Numbered from the stretch's first letter, positions 1 through 7,939 are shown. The stretch is DNA of 9,038 nucleotides from Actinomycetota bacterium (GCA_016870695.1 VGAV01000073.1:1-9038), one strand, 5' to 3'. The notes: generated by a model from the sequence alone, not told the origin. Made by a program: numbers and translations.

Positions 1-3000
1 CCGTCCACGAGGACGACGAGACCGCCGGCCTTCCTCCCGGGTCGATGGGACACCCCCTCCAGCGAGGGCCAGCCCAGCGCGGCCCCGTACGGGTTCGCCG
101 GATCCGTGGCCGCGAGGGTCACCGCGCGGAGCGGCGGCGGGTCCGCGACGGCGGCGAACTCCCGCAGGCGGTCGACCGTCGTGGATGCCGCGAACTGCGC
201 GGCGCCGAGCTTCTCGATCACATAGCCGCGGCGGCAGTGTCCGGCCTCCTCGAAGCCGGCGAGGATCCGGTAGACCTGCGCGAAGCCGCCCGGGACGCCC
301 TCGGACTGGACGGCGCCGCGCGTGACGACGCCGTACCGGTCGAGCAGCAGGCTCGCGGTGGCGGTCGCCCGGGCCGCGGCATCCGGCTCCCGCTCCGGCA
401 GGAGCGACCACCGTCCGCCGAGCGACGGGGGTCGGGGCGCCGAGACCGCACGGGGCATCGTGGCGCCGCGGTACATGCGGGCACGGGGTGCACGGCGCGC
501 GGTGCGGTGGGCCTGTCCCCCGCCGCCCAGAAGGGTCCGGACGGGGGAGAAGGTGTCGTTCGTGACCCGGCCCGCCCAGGTCAGCGCCCAGAGCGCGTCG
601 TTGACGGACTGCTCGTTCTCTCCTCCGGCGAGCTGCTTCAGCTGGGCGGCGAAGTACGCTCCGCCTCCCGTGAGGGCGGCGAGGACGCGCGCCTCGAGCG
701 AGTCGGGGGCGGGGTCGTCGGGATCGTCGGGATCCTGCAGCGTGAACGGGGCGGCCTCCGCCGGGTGGAGGGCGATCCATCCGTCACGGCCGGGGAGCGT
801 GCCGTGTCCGGACCAGACCACCTCGCCCGTCGCGGTGAGCTCGTCGAGCATGGCGGGCGTGTAGTCGGCGACGCGCGAGGGGAGCACGAGAGACTCCCAG
901 GCGCTCGCGGGGATGGGGACGCCCGCGAGCTGCTCGACGACGGCGAGCACACCGTCGACGCCTTCCAGCGGGCGGCCGAGGTGCTGCCAGACGGGGAGGA
1001 AACGGGCGTAGGCGGCGGGGGAGACCGGCTCGACGCTGCCGCGGATTGCTGCGAGCGAGCGCATGCGCAGGCGCCGCAGCACCTCGGTGTCGCACCATTC
1101 CGTGTCGTCGCCGCGCGCGTCGCCGGTCCGACCGCCGTTCGCCGCCTCCGGCAGGAAGAACCCGCTCGACAGCCGGCCTTGCGACTCGAGGCGCTGCAGC
1201 GTCAGGCGCGCGACGGCCACGCCGACGCCGAGCCGTTCGGCCAGCGCCTCGGTCGTGAACGGCCCGTGCGTGCGGGCGTACCGGGCCACGAGGTCGCCCA
1301 GGGGATCGGCCAGGGGCTCCAGGAAGGCGTTCGGGATGCCGACGGGCAGGGCCGCGCCGAGGGCATCGCGCAGCCGGCCGGCGTCCTCGATGCCGGCCAC
1401 GCGGGACACCCCGGCGATGGTGAGGGGGATGGCGCGGCGGTCTTCGATGAGGGTCTGCAGGTGCCGGGCGGCCTCGACGGCGGCATCCCCGTCGGTGTCC
1501 AGGCGCAGGGCGACCTCGCCGGCGTCCAGCGGGCCGAGCAGCCGCAGCAGGTCGGCCACGCCCTCGACACCGCGCACGCGACGCTCGGGGTCCAGCCGCT
1601 GCGCCTCGCGCTCGAACTGGGCGATGACGTCGGGGTCGAGCAGCTCGCGCATCTCGACCTTGCCCAGCAGCTCGCTGAGCAGCGCGGGATCGACCGACAG
1701 CGCGGCGGCGCGGCGCTCGGCAAGCGGCGAGTCGCCCTCGTACATGAACGCGCCGACGTACCCGAAGAGCAGGTCGCGCGCGAACGGCGAGGGTTGGCTC
1801 GTGGTGGTCTCCACCAGCCGGATCCGTCGATCGCCGATCGACCGCGCGACGCGCAGCAGCGCGGGCAGGTCGTAGACGTCCTGCAGGACCTCGCGGAGCG
1901 TCTCGAGGATGATCGGGAAGGCCGGATGCCGCCGGGCCACCTCGAGCAGCTGCGCCGAGCGCTGGCGCTGCTGCCAGAGCGGCGAGCGGCGGTTGGGGTT
2001 CAACCGCGGGAGCAGGAGCGCCCGGGCGGCGCACTCGCGGAACCGCGAGGCGAACAGCGCCGAACCGCCGACCTCGTCGGTGACGATCTGCTCGAGCTCG
2101 TCCGGCTCGAAGACGAAGAGGTCGGCTCCGGGCGGTTCGGCGGCGGCATCCGGGACCCGCGCGATGATGCCGTCGTCGCTGGCGACAGCGGCGCCCTCGA
2201 CGCCCAGTCGTTCCCGGATGCGGGCGTTGACCGCGAGCGCCCACGGCGAGTGGACCTGCATGCCGTAGGGGGAGTGCAGGATGATGCGCCAGTCCCCGAC
2301 CTCGTCGCGGCTGCGCTCCACGGTGAGGGTCCGGTCGGTCGGGAGGCTGCCGGTGGCCTCGCGCTGCTCGGCGAGGTAGGTGAGCAGGTTGGTGATGGCG
2401 TTGTCGTCGAGACCCGACTCGCGCAGACGGTCCTCCGCCTTGGCGGGGTCGGCGGCGGCGATGTCGCGCGAGAACTTGCCGAGCGCTTCGCCCAGCTCGG
2501 CCGGGCGGCCGATGCCGTCGCCGTGCCAGAAGGGCAGCTTGCCGGGCTGCCCGAAGGCCGGGACGACGTTCACGCGATCATGGGTGATCTCGACGATCCG
2601 CCAGCTGGTGGTGCCGAGCGTGAAGACGTCGTTGACGCGCGACTCGTAGACCATCTCCTCGTCGAGCTCGCCGACGCGGGCGTTCTGCGACTCGCCCGCG
2701 ACGAAGACGCCGAAGAGGCCGCGATCGGGGATCGTGCCGCCACTGGTGACGGCCACCCGCTGGGCGCCCGGTCGTCCGGTGAGCGTGCCCGCGTCGCGGT
2801 CCCACACCAGGCGCGGGCGGAGCTCGGCGAACTCGTCCGACGGGTAGCGGCCCGACAAGAGGTCGAGGGTGGCCTCGTAGGCGGACCGGGGCAGGGAGCG
2901 GAACGGCGCGCTCCGCTTGACCGTCTCGAACCACTCCTCGACGTCGATCGAGCCGAGCGCGGAGGCCGCCACCGTCTGCTGGGCGAGGATGTCGAGCGGG

Positions 3001-4415
3001 TTCTGCGGGACCGAGATGGCCTCGATCCGCCCCGACAGCATGCGCTCGGTGACGACCGCGGTGTGCAGGACGTCGCTGCGGTGCTTCGGGAAGAGGGCGG
3101 CGCGGCTGACCTCGCCGACCTGATGCCCGGCGCGTCCGACGCGCTGGAGTCCGGATGCCGCACTCGGCGGGGCCTCGACCTGGATGACCAGGTCGACCGA
3201 GCCCATGTCGATGCCGAGCTCGAGGCTGCTCGTGGCGACGACGCACCGCAGCGTGCCCGACTTGAGCTCGTCCTCCACCTGGGCGCGCTGCTCCTTCGAC
3301 ACCGAGCCGTGATGCGCCTTGGCGAGAATCGCGGGCACGCCGGCGGACGACCCGGCCTGCGCCATCATCCCCGCGGGCACGGTCGGCTCCGGCACGTCGA
3401 TGCCCTGCCGCTCGGCGTAGATCTCGTTGAGCCGCCCGGTCAGGCGTTCGGCCAGGCGACGGGAGTTGGAGAACACGATGGTGGACCGTCGCTCGAGGAT
3501 GCGGTCGACGATCGCCTCCTCGACGTGCGGCCACACCGAACCGGCCATCTCGGTGCTCTCCGGACGTTCCGAGAACCACTCGCCGTCGACCGCCTCATCG
3601 GGGGCGGGGGAGCCCGGCGGCGGCGGCGGGTTGAGCATGTCGTCGACCGGGACGACCACGGACAGGTCGAAGGCCTTGGAGGCCTTGGGTGCGACGATGT
3701 CGACCGGCTGCGCGCCGCCGAGGAACCGGGCGACCTCGTCGATGGGCCGGACGGTCGCCGAGAGCCCGATTCGCTGCGCGGGCTGCTCCAGCAGGGCGTC
3801 GAGCCGCTCGAGGCTGACGGCGAGGTGCGCGCCGCGCTTGGTGGCGGCCACGGCGTGCACCTCGTCGATGATGACGGTGTGGACGCCCCGCAGCGTCTCG
3901 GCCGCCTGGCTCGTGAGCATCAGGTAGAGCGACTCGGGCGTCGTGATGAGGATGTCGGGCGGGTCGGTGACGAGCTTGCGGCGGTCGCTGGAGCTGGTGT
4001 CGCCCGAGCGGACGCCCACCGTGACCGCGGGCACGTCGATGCCGAGACGGCGGGCCGACTGGCCGATGCCCACGAGCGGTGAGCGGAGGTTGCGCTCCAC
4101 GTCGACGCCGAGGGCTTTCAGTGGCGAGATGTAGAGGATGCGCGTCCGCGTGGAGGGGGCCGCGGGCGTGGAACGGCGGCCGCGGCGGGCGGGGGCGGCA
4201 TCCGGTGTCTCGGGCGCCTTCTCGCGGAAGACGCGGTCGATGGCGAAGAGGAACGCGGACAGCGTCTTGCCCGACCCGGTCGGTGCGACGACGAGGGCGT
4301 TCCGCCCGGACGAGACGGCCTCCCAGGCGCCCTTCTGCGCGGTGGTGGGGCTCGCGAAGGCGCCACGGAACCAGTCCTGCGTCGCAGGACCGAAACGCTC
4401 CAGGACGTCAGCCAT
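1..4415 (-). CDS. lhr: Lhr-family ATP-dependent DNA helicase, 3' end cut by window edge
   Basis: Superfamily 2 3'-to-5' DNA translocase/helicase linked to DNA repair in actinobacteria. The frame is open from ATG at 4415 to base 1 (1471 codons), with no stop or frameshift. Seen in order: Walker A APTGSGKT (residues 44-51, K50/T51); motif Ia SPLKAL (97-102); TTPES (158-162); motif II DEVH (184-187); SAT (219-221); motif VI QRVGRAGHQ (424-432). Then come the Lhr-core winged helix and beta-rich domain, with TTSWRI (W605) and HSPYGMQVHSPWALAVNAR (from 714). A long C-terminal part has winged-helix-like stretches near 1040-1090 and 1350-1415. The last residues seen, RPGRKAGGLVVLVDG, are the usual near-terminal Lhr segment, so perhaps 50-90 residues are missing (family about 1500-1600). 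W605 and T159 probably match DNA-contacting W597 and T145 of mycobacterial Lhr (recalled, not aligned). Variable inserts: an Arg-rich stretch at 65-91 and five prolines at 263-267. An AGGA seven bases before ATG could be a ribosome site. The hydrolase lies 69 bases upstream, same strand. Confidence 0.97.
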   Translation of the reverse strand, partial: MADVLERFGPATQDWFRGAFASPTTAQKGAWEAVSSGRNALVVAPTGSGKTLSAFLFAIDRVFREKAPETPDAAPARRGRRSTPAAPSTRTRILYISPLKALGVDVERNLRSPLVGIGQSARRLGIDVPAVTVGVRSGDTSSSDRRKLVTDPPDILITTPESLYLMLTSQAAETLRGVHTVIIDEVHAVAATKRGAHLAVSLERLDALLEQPAQRIGLSATVRPIDEVARFLGGAQPVDIVAPKASKAFDLSVVVPVDDMLNPPPPPGSPAPDEAVDGEWFSERPESTEMAGSVWPHVEEAIVDRILERRSTIVFSNSRRLAERLTGRLNEIYAERQGIDVPEPTVPAGMMAQAGSSAGVPAILAKAHHGSVSKEQRAQVEDELKSGTLRCVVATSSLELGIDMGSVDLVIQVEAPPSAASGLQRVGRAGHQVGEVSRAALFPKHRSDVLHTAVVTERMLSGRIEAISVPQNPLDILAQQTVAASALGSIDVEEWFETVKRSAPFRSLPRSAYEATLDLLSGRYPSDEFAELRPRLVWDRDAGTLTGRPGAQRVAVTSGGTIPDRGLFGVFVAGESQNARVGELDEEMVYESRVNDVFTLGTTSWRIVEITHDRVNVVPAFGQPGKLPFWHGDGIGRPAELGEALGKFSRDIAAADPAKAEDRLRESGLDDNAITNLLTYLAEQREATGSLPTDRTLTVERSRDEVGDWRIILHSPYGMQVHSPWALAVNARIRERLGVEGAAVASDDGIIARVPDAAAEPPGADLFVFEPDELEQIVTDEVGGSALFASRFRECAARALLLPRLNPNRRSPLWQQRQRSAQLLEVARRHPAFPIILETLREVLQDVYDLPALLRVARSIGDRRIRLVETTTSQPSPFARDLLFGYVGAFMYEGDSPLAERRAAALSVDPALLSELLGKVEMRELLDPDVIAQFEREAQRLDPERRVRGVEGVADLLRLLGPLDAGEVALRLDTDGDAAVEAARHLQTLIEDRRAIPLTIAGVSRVAGIEDAGRLRDALGAALPVGIPNAFLEPLADPLGDLVARYARTHGPFTTEALAERLGVGVAVARLTLQRLESQGRLSSGFFLPEAANGGRTGDARGDDTEWCDTEVLRRLRMRSLAAIRGSVEPVSPAAYARFLPVWQHLGRPLEGVDGVLAVVEQLAGVPIPASAWESLVLPSRVADYTPAMLDELTATGEVVWSGHGTLPGRDGWIALHPAEAAPFTLQDPDDPDDPAPDSLEARVLAALTGGGAYFAAQLKQLAGGENEQSVNDALWALTWAGRVTNDTFSPVRTLLGGGGQAHRTARRAPRARMYRGATMPRAVSAPRPPSLGGRWSLLPEREPDAAARATATASLLLDRYGVVTRGAVQSEGVPGGFAQVYRILAGFEEAGHCRRGYVIEKLGAAQFAASTTVDRLREFAAVADPPPLRAVTLAATDPANPYGAALGWPSLEGVSHRPGRKAGGLVVLVD

Positions 4416-4421
4416 GCTTCC

Positions 4422-4427
4422 ATCCTG
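4422..4427 (-). promoter_or_regulatory. Weak -10-like or Shine-Dalgarno-containing element before lhr
   Basis: On the minus strand CAGGAT ends six bases before the lhr ATG at 4415. It has the A and final T of TANNNT but begins with C. It also contains AGGA, seven bases from the ATG, which is a reasonable ribosome-binding distance. The sequence alone cannot say whether lhr is leaderless here or translated from a transcript started at the upstream hydrolase gene. Confidence 0.25.
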
Positions 4428-4484
4428 GCCCGCCCCTCCGACATTTGGCCGGGGTTGACGTTCGCCCGCCGCGGACGGGGTGCG

Positions 4485-5144
4485 CTAGCCGGCCGTGGCG
4501 GCGGTCAAGCGCGCGTCGAGGAAGGCGCGCACGTCGGCGAGCTCCTCCTCCGACACCGAGTGCGTGAGGCCCGCGTAGACGCGCCCGCTGAGATCGCTGT
4601 GGGCGGGGAGCCACTGCGCCGTCATATCGACGAGGGCGGGCGGGATGACGTCGTCGCGCGAGCCGCGGCCCCAGAACACGGGCGGGCGCCGCTCGGCCAG
4701 CACCGCGTCGCCGGGGAGGTCGCCGCCGGCGGCGTAGCCCGCGAGCACGACGACGAACGACACCGCGTCCGGGTCGGCGCGCAGGGTCTGCAGGGCCACG
4801 GCGCCGCCCTGCGAGAACCCCAGGAGGCCGACGGGGCGGTCGCCGACGGCATCCCGGATCCAGGTCAGCAGTGTCTCCGCCGCGAGTGTGACCGCGGCGG
4901 GATCGCGGCCGTTCAGACCCTCGATGGGGTACCAGGAGGCCCCGGGCGTCGGCCACGGCGGGGTGAGGGGGGCTCGGACGCTCGCGACGACGAAGTCGTC
5001 GGGCAGGTACGGGACGAGCCCGAAGAGGTCGCGCTCGTCGGCGGCGTAGCCGTGCAGGAGGATCAGGACGGGCCGGTCGTCGCGTTCCCCGGGCGGCGCC
5101 GACCATTGCACGACGGCGGAGTCGATCGGGGGGAGCGCGCTCAT
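4485..5144 (-). CDS. Alpha/beta-hydrolase, phospholipase/carboxylesterase family
   Basis: A 219-residue cytosolic serine hydrolase with no signal peptide or membrane segment. The sequence shows the family layout: an early strand and oxyanion region VLILLHGY (26-33), the nucleophile elbow GFSQGG with S111, the acid in SRDDVIPP (D165) and the histidine in GLTHSVS (H195). S111, D165 and H195 form the expected triad. Length matches the family of small carboxylesterases, acyl-protein thioesterase homologues and lysophospholipases (about 200-230 residues). The natural substrate cannot be told; short-chain acyl esters are an inference from the family. The frame stays open upstream as far as 5765, but the ATG at 5144 is chosen because the protein there begins with the usual short lead into the first strand, while the extension would run through the intergenic region and antisense to the NUDIX gene. 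No ribosome site is visible; CACAAT lies six bases before the ATG. It is transcribed toward lhr and divergently from the NUDIX gene. Confidence 0.91.
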   Translation of the reverse strand: MSALPPIDSAVVQWSAPPGERDDRPVLILLHGYAADERDLFGLVPYLPDDFVVASVRAPLTPPWPTPGASWYPIEGLNGRDPAAVTLAAETLLTWIRDAVGDRPVGLLGFSQGGAVALQTLRADPDAVSFVVVLAGYAAGGDLPGDAVLAERRPPVFWGRGSRDDVIPPALVDMTAQWLPAHSDLSGRVYAGLTHSVSEEELADVRAFLDARLTAATAG

Positions 5145-5150
5145 GCGGCC

Positions 5151-5156
5151 ATTGTG
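5151..5156 (-). promoter_or_regulatory. Candidate -10 element of the alpha/beta-hydrolase gene
   Basis: On the minus strand CACAAT ends six bases before the ATG at 5144. It matches TATAAT at four of six positions, including the A at position 2 and the final T. No -35 element or ribosome binding site is apparent. Confidence 0.3.
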
Positions 5157-5318
5157 GCAGCGACTCCCGACATCGGCGCGGCGCCGTCCGGGGCCGGGGG
5201 AGGGGATGCCGCCGGCGGCGGACGCCCCGGCCTCCTGACGTCCTCCCTGCGCCGCATCTCCTCCCCTCCCCGCGGGACGGACCGCCGCGTACATGCGGTA
5301 TCCGGGGTCGTCCGTTGA

Positions 5319-5324
5319 TATACA
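5319..5324 (+). promoter_or_regulatory. Candidate -10 element of the NUDIX gene
   Basis: TATACA lies exactly six bases before the ATG at 5331 in one of the few AT-rich spots of the intergenic region. It matches TATAAT at four of six positions but lacks the final T. No clear -35 hexamer is seen 16-19 bases upstream. TTGATA at 5315-5320 overlaps it and resembles a -35 element, which makes the assignment uncertain. Confidence 0.38.
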
Positions 5325-5330
5325 GGACGC

Positions 5331-5945
5331 ATGGCCGTCCGCACCCCCGATCCCGATCCCGCCGACGACGGCGAGGAGCGCGACCCGCTCGCCGCGTCCT
5401 TCCCCGCGGGGGCGCGGAGCTCCAACAGCAACCCGGGGTGGCTCAGCGAGGTCGAGCTCGCCGAGGCCCGGCGGCGCCTGCCGATGCTCTACGTCGAGGC
5501 CCTGCCCGTCCGCACGGACGGCATGGGCATCGTGACGCAGGTCGGCATCCTCCTCCGGGCCACGCCGCTGGGTGAGATGACGCGGACGCTGGTCTCCGGC
5601 CGCGTGCGCTACGGCGAGACGGTCCGCGACGCTCTCTTCCGTCACGTCGAGAACGACCTCGGTCCGATGGCGTTCCCGCTGCTGCCCGCGCAGCCGACCC
5701 CGTTCACGGTCGCCGAATACTTCCCGCTCCCCGGCGTGAGCGCCTTCCACGACGATCGCCAGCACGCGGTCTCGCTGGCGTACGTCGTCCCGGTCACCGG
5801 CACGTGCGAGCCGCGCCAGGACGCGCTCGAGGTCACCTGGCTGTCGCCTCAGGAGGCGGCATCCGACGCTCTGGCCGAAGAGATGGAGGGCGGCCGCGGC
5901 ACGCTCATCCGCCTCGCGCTGGCGTCGGTGGGCGCGCTGCGCTGA
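5331..5945 (+). CDS. NUDIX hydrolase-fold family protein, DUF4916 type
   Basis: A 204-residue protein that I recognise as the actinobacterial NUDIX-like DUF4916 family. The conserved part starts at NPGWLSEVELAEARRRLPML (34-53) and runs to the end, including PFTVAEYFPLPGVSAF (124-139), QHAVSLAYVVPV (144-155) and EMEGGRG (184-190). The first 33 residues are acidic, proline-rich and probably disordered. A Nudix box outline is visible at 90-112: G90, five residues, E96, seven residues, R104, then HVENDLGP where the consensus is EUXEEXGU. The canonical metal-binding glutamates are therefore replaced (H105, N108, D109), and pyrophosphohydrolase activity should not be assumed. No biochemical role is established to my knowledge. 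The ATG at 5331 has AGGA only three bases away, too close for a good ribosome site, but TATACA six bases upstream suggests a leaderless start. A 71-base gap with its own promoter separates it from the peptidase gene downstream, so an operon is not required. Confidence 0.87.
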   Translation: MAVRTPDPDPADDGEERDPLAASFPAGARSSNSNPGWLSEVELAEARRRLPMLYVEALPVRTDGMGIVTQVGILLRATPLGEMTRTLVSGRVRYGETVRDALFRHVENDLGPMAFPLLPAQPTPFTVAEYFPLPGVSAFHDDRQHAVSLAYVVPVTGTCEPRQDALEVTWLSPQEAASDALAEEMEGGRGTLIRLALASVGALR

Positions 5946-5981
5946 CGCGGACGGATGCCACGGGCGCCCGCCCCGTCCTCG

Positions 5982-6010
5982 TTGCCGGTGTCGCGGGCCC
6001 TGCCTAGGGT
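5982..6010 (+). promoter_or_regulatory. Probable housekeeping promoter of the M3 peptidase gene
   Basis: TTGCCG at 5982-5987 and TAGGGT at 6005-6010 are separated by 17 bases. The -10 hexamer fits the actinobacterial TANNNT pattern and ends six bases before the ATG at 6017, so transcription would start at or next to the start codon. It lies in the 71-base gap after the NUDIX gene, so the peptidase gene can be transcribed on its own. Confidence 0.68.
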
Positions 6011-6016
6011 CGAGGC

Positions 6017-7939
6017 ATGACCAGTTCCGAGCCCGCCCCTCTTCTGCTCCCCGCCGACGCCGCCGGCTGGCGGACCTTCGTCACGGATCGGCCGGCCGAG
6101 CGTCGGGCCCGGGTGGCGGCGATCGACGAGCGCCTGTCCCGCGCGGACGACCTGTCGACGTCCGAGCGCCTGGAGCTGTGGAACGACGCCGACCTCGCGA
6201 TCGGCGAGGCGCTGGCGCCGTCGCACCTGGTGAGCGAATCCCACCCGGACGCCGAGATCCGCGCGGCGGCCGAGGCGGAGGTCCGCGAGCTCGAGGCGCT
6301 GCAGGCCGGCCGCCTCCTCGACCGCGCGCTCTGGCGGGCCTTCGCGGACGCCGACCCGGCCGGGCTCGCCGCGGACGAGCTGCGGCTGCTCGAGAAGATC
6401 CGCCGCGACTTCCGGCGCGGCGGTGTGGATCTCGACGACGACGCGCGGGAGCGGGTCCGTCTCCTCACCGAGCGCGACACCGAGCTCTCGCAGGCCTTCT
6501 CGCGCAACATCCGGGAGGGACGCCGTGAGATCCGCGTTCCGGTCGACGGCCTGGACGGCCTCCCCGACGACTTCCGCGCCGCGCACCCCGCCGACGAGGA
6601 GGGCATGGTGACGCTGACGACGGAGTACACCGACCTCATGCCGGTGCGGGAATACGCACGCGACCGCCGGACGCGCATCGCGCTCGTATCCGCCTACAAC
6701 GACCTCGCCTGGCCCGAGAACGAGGCGATCCTCGCCGAGCTGCTCGCGGTGCGGGAGGAGCTGTCCCGCCTGCTCGGCTTCACCGACTGGGCCGACTACG
6801 AGGCCGACACCCGCATGATCGGGTCCGGCGCGGCGATCCCCACCTTCCTCTCCCGCGTCGACGAGGTTTCGGCCGCGGCCGCGCAGGACGAATACGCGCG
6901 GGTCCTGCGACGGCTGCAGCAGGACGAGCCGGCGGCATCCGAAGTCGCGATCGCCGACTTCTGGTACCTGCTCGGCACGCTCAAGCGCGAGGAGTACGAC
7001 GTCGACGCCCAGGAGGTCCGGTCGTACTTCCCGTTCCCGCGTGTGCTCGACGGCGTGCTCGGGGTCACGGGCCGGCTATTGGAGATTGACTACGTGCCCG
7101 TCTCGGTGGCGGCCTGGCACGAAGACGTGCGGACCTACGACGTGGTCCGGGACGGACGACGGCTCGGCCGCATCCACCTCGATCTGCACCCCCGCGACGG
7201 CAAGTACAACCACGCCGCCTGCTTCGGCCTGGTCCCGGGCGTCCGCGGCCGCACCCTGCCCGAGGCCGTGCTGCTGTGCAATTTCCCCCGGGGCCTGCTC
7301 GAGCACGATCAGGTGGTCACGTTCTTCCACGAGTTCGGCCACCTGGTGCACGACATCCTCGGCGGGCACCAGCGGTGGGCCCGGTTCACCGGCATCGAGA
7401 CGGAGTGGGACTTCGTCGAGGCGCCGAGCCAGCTCCTCGAGGAGTGGGCGTGGGACGCCGACGTGCTCGCGTCCTTCGCCGTCAACGCCGCCGGAGAGCC
7501 CATCCCCGCCGACCTCGTCGCCCGCATGCGCACCGCCGACGCATTCGGGCGCGCGCTCGAGGTCCGGCGTCAGCTCGGTCACGCCACGACCTCGTACCAC
7601 CTGCACGTCGACCGCCCCGACGACATCGCCGCCGCCACCGAGCGGTACTGCCGCAAAAGCAGCCCCGTGCAGCCGCTGCCCGGCTCGCATTCCTACGCCG
7701 GCTTCGGCCACCTCACCGGCTACGGCGCCTGCTACTACACGTACCAGTGGAGCCTGGTGATCGCGCGGGACCTGCTGACCGCCTTCGACGGCGACCTGAT
7801 GGACCCCGAGGTCGCCCGTCGCTACCGCAGCGAGATCCTCGAGCAGGGCGGGTCCCGCGACGCCGTCGACCTCGTCGAGGCGTTCCTCGGCCGCCCGACC
7901 CGCTTCGAGGCCTACCGGGACTGGCTCGCCGGGTCCTGA
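6017..7939 (+). CDS. M3A-family zinc metallopeptidase (thimet oligopeptidase / Dcp-like)
   Basis: A 640-residue cytosolic oligopeptidase with no signal peptide, expected to degrade short peptides from protein turnover. The N-terminal half is the helical part of the M3 fold. The catalytic core has HEFGH at 438-442 (zinc ligands H438 and H442, catalytic base E439) and the third zinc ligand E468 in DFVEAPSQLLEEW. The substrate-binding loop FGHLTGYGACYYTYQWS (563-579) holds H565, Y569, Y573 and Y576, the counterparts of H600, Y605, Y609 and Y612 of rat thimet oligopeptidase. All key residues are present and length suits the family (about 640-690). Family knowledge cannot separate oligopeptidase from dipeptidyl carboxypeptidase activity here, so no symbol is given. 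The ATG is supported by TTGCCG-17-TAGGGT ending six bases before it; GAGG is only one base from the ATG and unlikely to act as a ribosome site. A run of unusual codons (CTA TTG GAG ATT) encodes residues 354-357. The gene converges with the threonine aldolase gene. Confidence 0.95.
   Translation: MTSSEPAPLLLPADAAGWRTFVTDRPAERRARVAAIDERLSRADDLSTSERLELWNDADLAIGEALAPSHLVSESHPDAEIRAAAEAEVRELEALQAGRLLDRALWRAFADADPAGLAADELRLLEKIRRDFRRGGVDLDDDARERVRLLTERDTELSQAFSRNIREGRREIRVPVDGLDGLPDDFRAAHPADEEGMVTLTTEYTDLMPVREYARDRRTRIALVSAYNDLAWPENEAILAELLAVREELSRLLGFTDWADYEADTRMIGSGAAIPTFLSRVDEVSAAAAQDEYARVLRRLQQDEPAASEVAIADFWYLLGTLKREEYDVDAQEVRSYFPFPRVLDGVLGVTGRLLEIDYVPVSVAAWHEDVRTYDVVRDGRRLGRIHLDLHPRDGKYNHAACFGLVPGVRGRTLPEAVLLCNFPRGLLEHDQVVTFFHEFGHLVHDILGGHQRWARFTGIETEWDFVEAPSQLLEEWAWDADVLASFAVNAAGEPIPADLVARMRTADAFGRALEVRRQLGHATTSYHLHVDRPDDIAAATERYCRKSSPVQPLPGSHSYAGFGHLTGYGACYYTYQWSLVIARDLLTAFDGDLMDPEVARRYRSEILEQGGSRDAVDLVEAFLGRPTRFEAYRDWLAGS

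Larger units (their letters stand above)
5145..5330. other. Divergent intergenic region between hydrolase and NUDIX genes
   Basis: This 186-base region separates two divergently transcribed genes and must hold both 5' control regions. It carries a G-rich tract at 5190-5205 (runs of four, five and four G), a C-rich tract at 5262-5271 that is an exact 10-base inverted partner of 5197-5206, and an interrupted dyad CCGC-N6-GCGG at 5284-5297. The heptamer GGATGCC occurs at 5204-5210. I see no small ORF with a credible start, no tRNA and no recognisable riboswitch. Confidence 0.55.

Noticed and set aside
784..2244. Long minus-strand open frame inside lhr, out of the lhr frame
   Set aside because: Its translation is almost entirely Arg, Ala, Pro and Gly, with no motif. 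It overlaps the clearly coding lhr frame.
45..4082. A 1345-codon open frame on the plus strand, longer than most genes in the window
   Set aside because: It is the antisense of lhr. Its first codon position pairs with the third position of lhr codons, where A is rare, so T-initial stop codons are rare on the plus strand. Its translation is dominated by Arg, Gly, Ala and Glu and shows no domain, while the opposite strand has every Lhr motif in order.
4416..4484. Possible terminator between the hydrolase gene and lhr
   Set aside because: The 69-base gap is C- and G-rich with only short weak pairings and no T run on the minus strand, so I cannot support a terminator.
5284..5297. Interrupted dyad CCGC-N6-GCGG as a possible operator near the NUDIX start
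   Set aside because: Only four pairs per arm, and such dyads are common in GC-rich DNA. No second copy is seen near other promoters in the window.
5145..5765. Upstream in-frame extension of the hydrolase to a 426-residue protein
   Set aside because: The extra 207 residues cross the intergenic region and lie antisense to the NUDIX gene. They show no domain, and the hydrolase is already full length from the ATG at 5144.
5961..5970. Perfect 10-base palindrome CGGGCGCCCG between the NUDIX gene and the peptidase promoter
   Set aside because: At this GC content I expect about 20 perfect 10-base palindromes in the window by chance. There is no T tract, and nothing else marks it as a terminator or operator.
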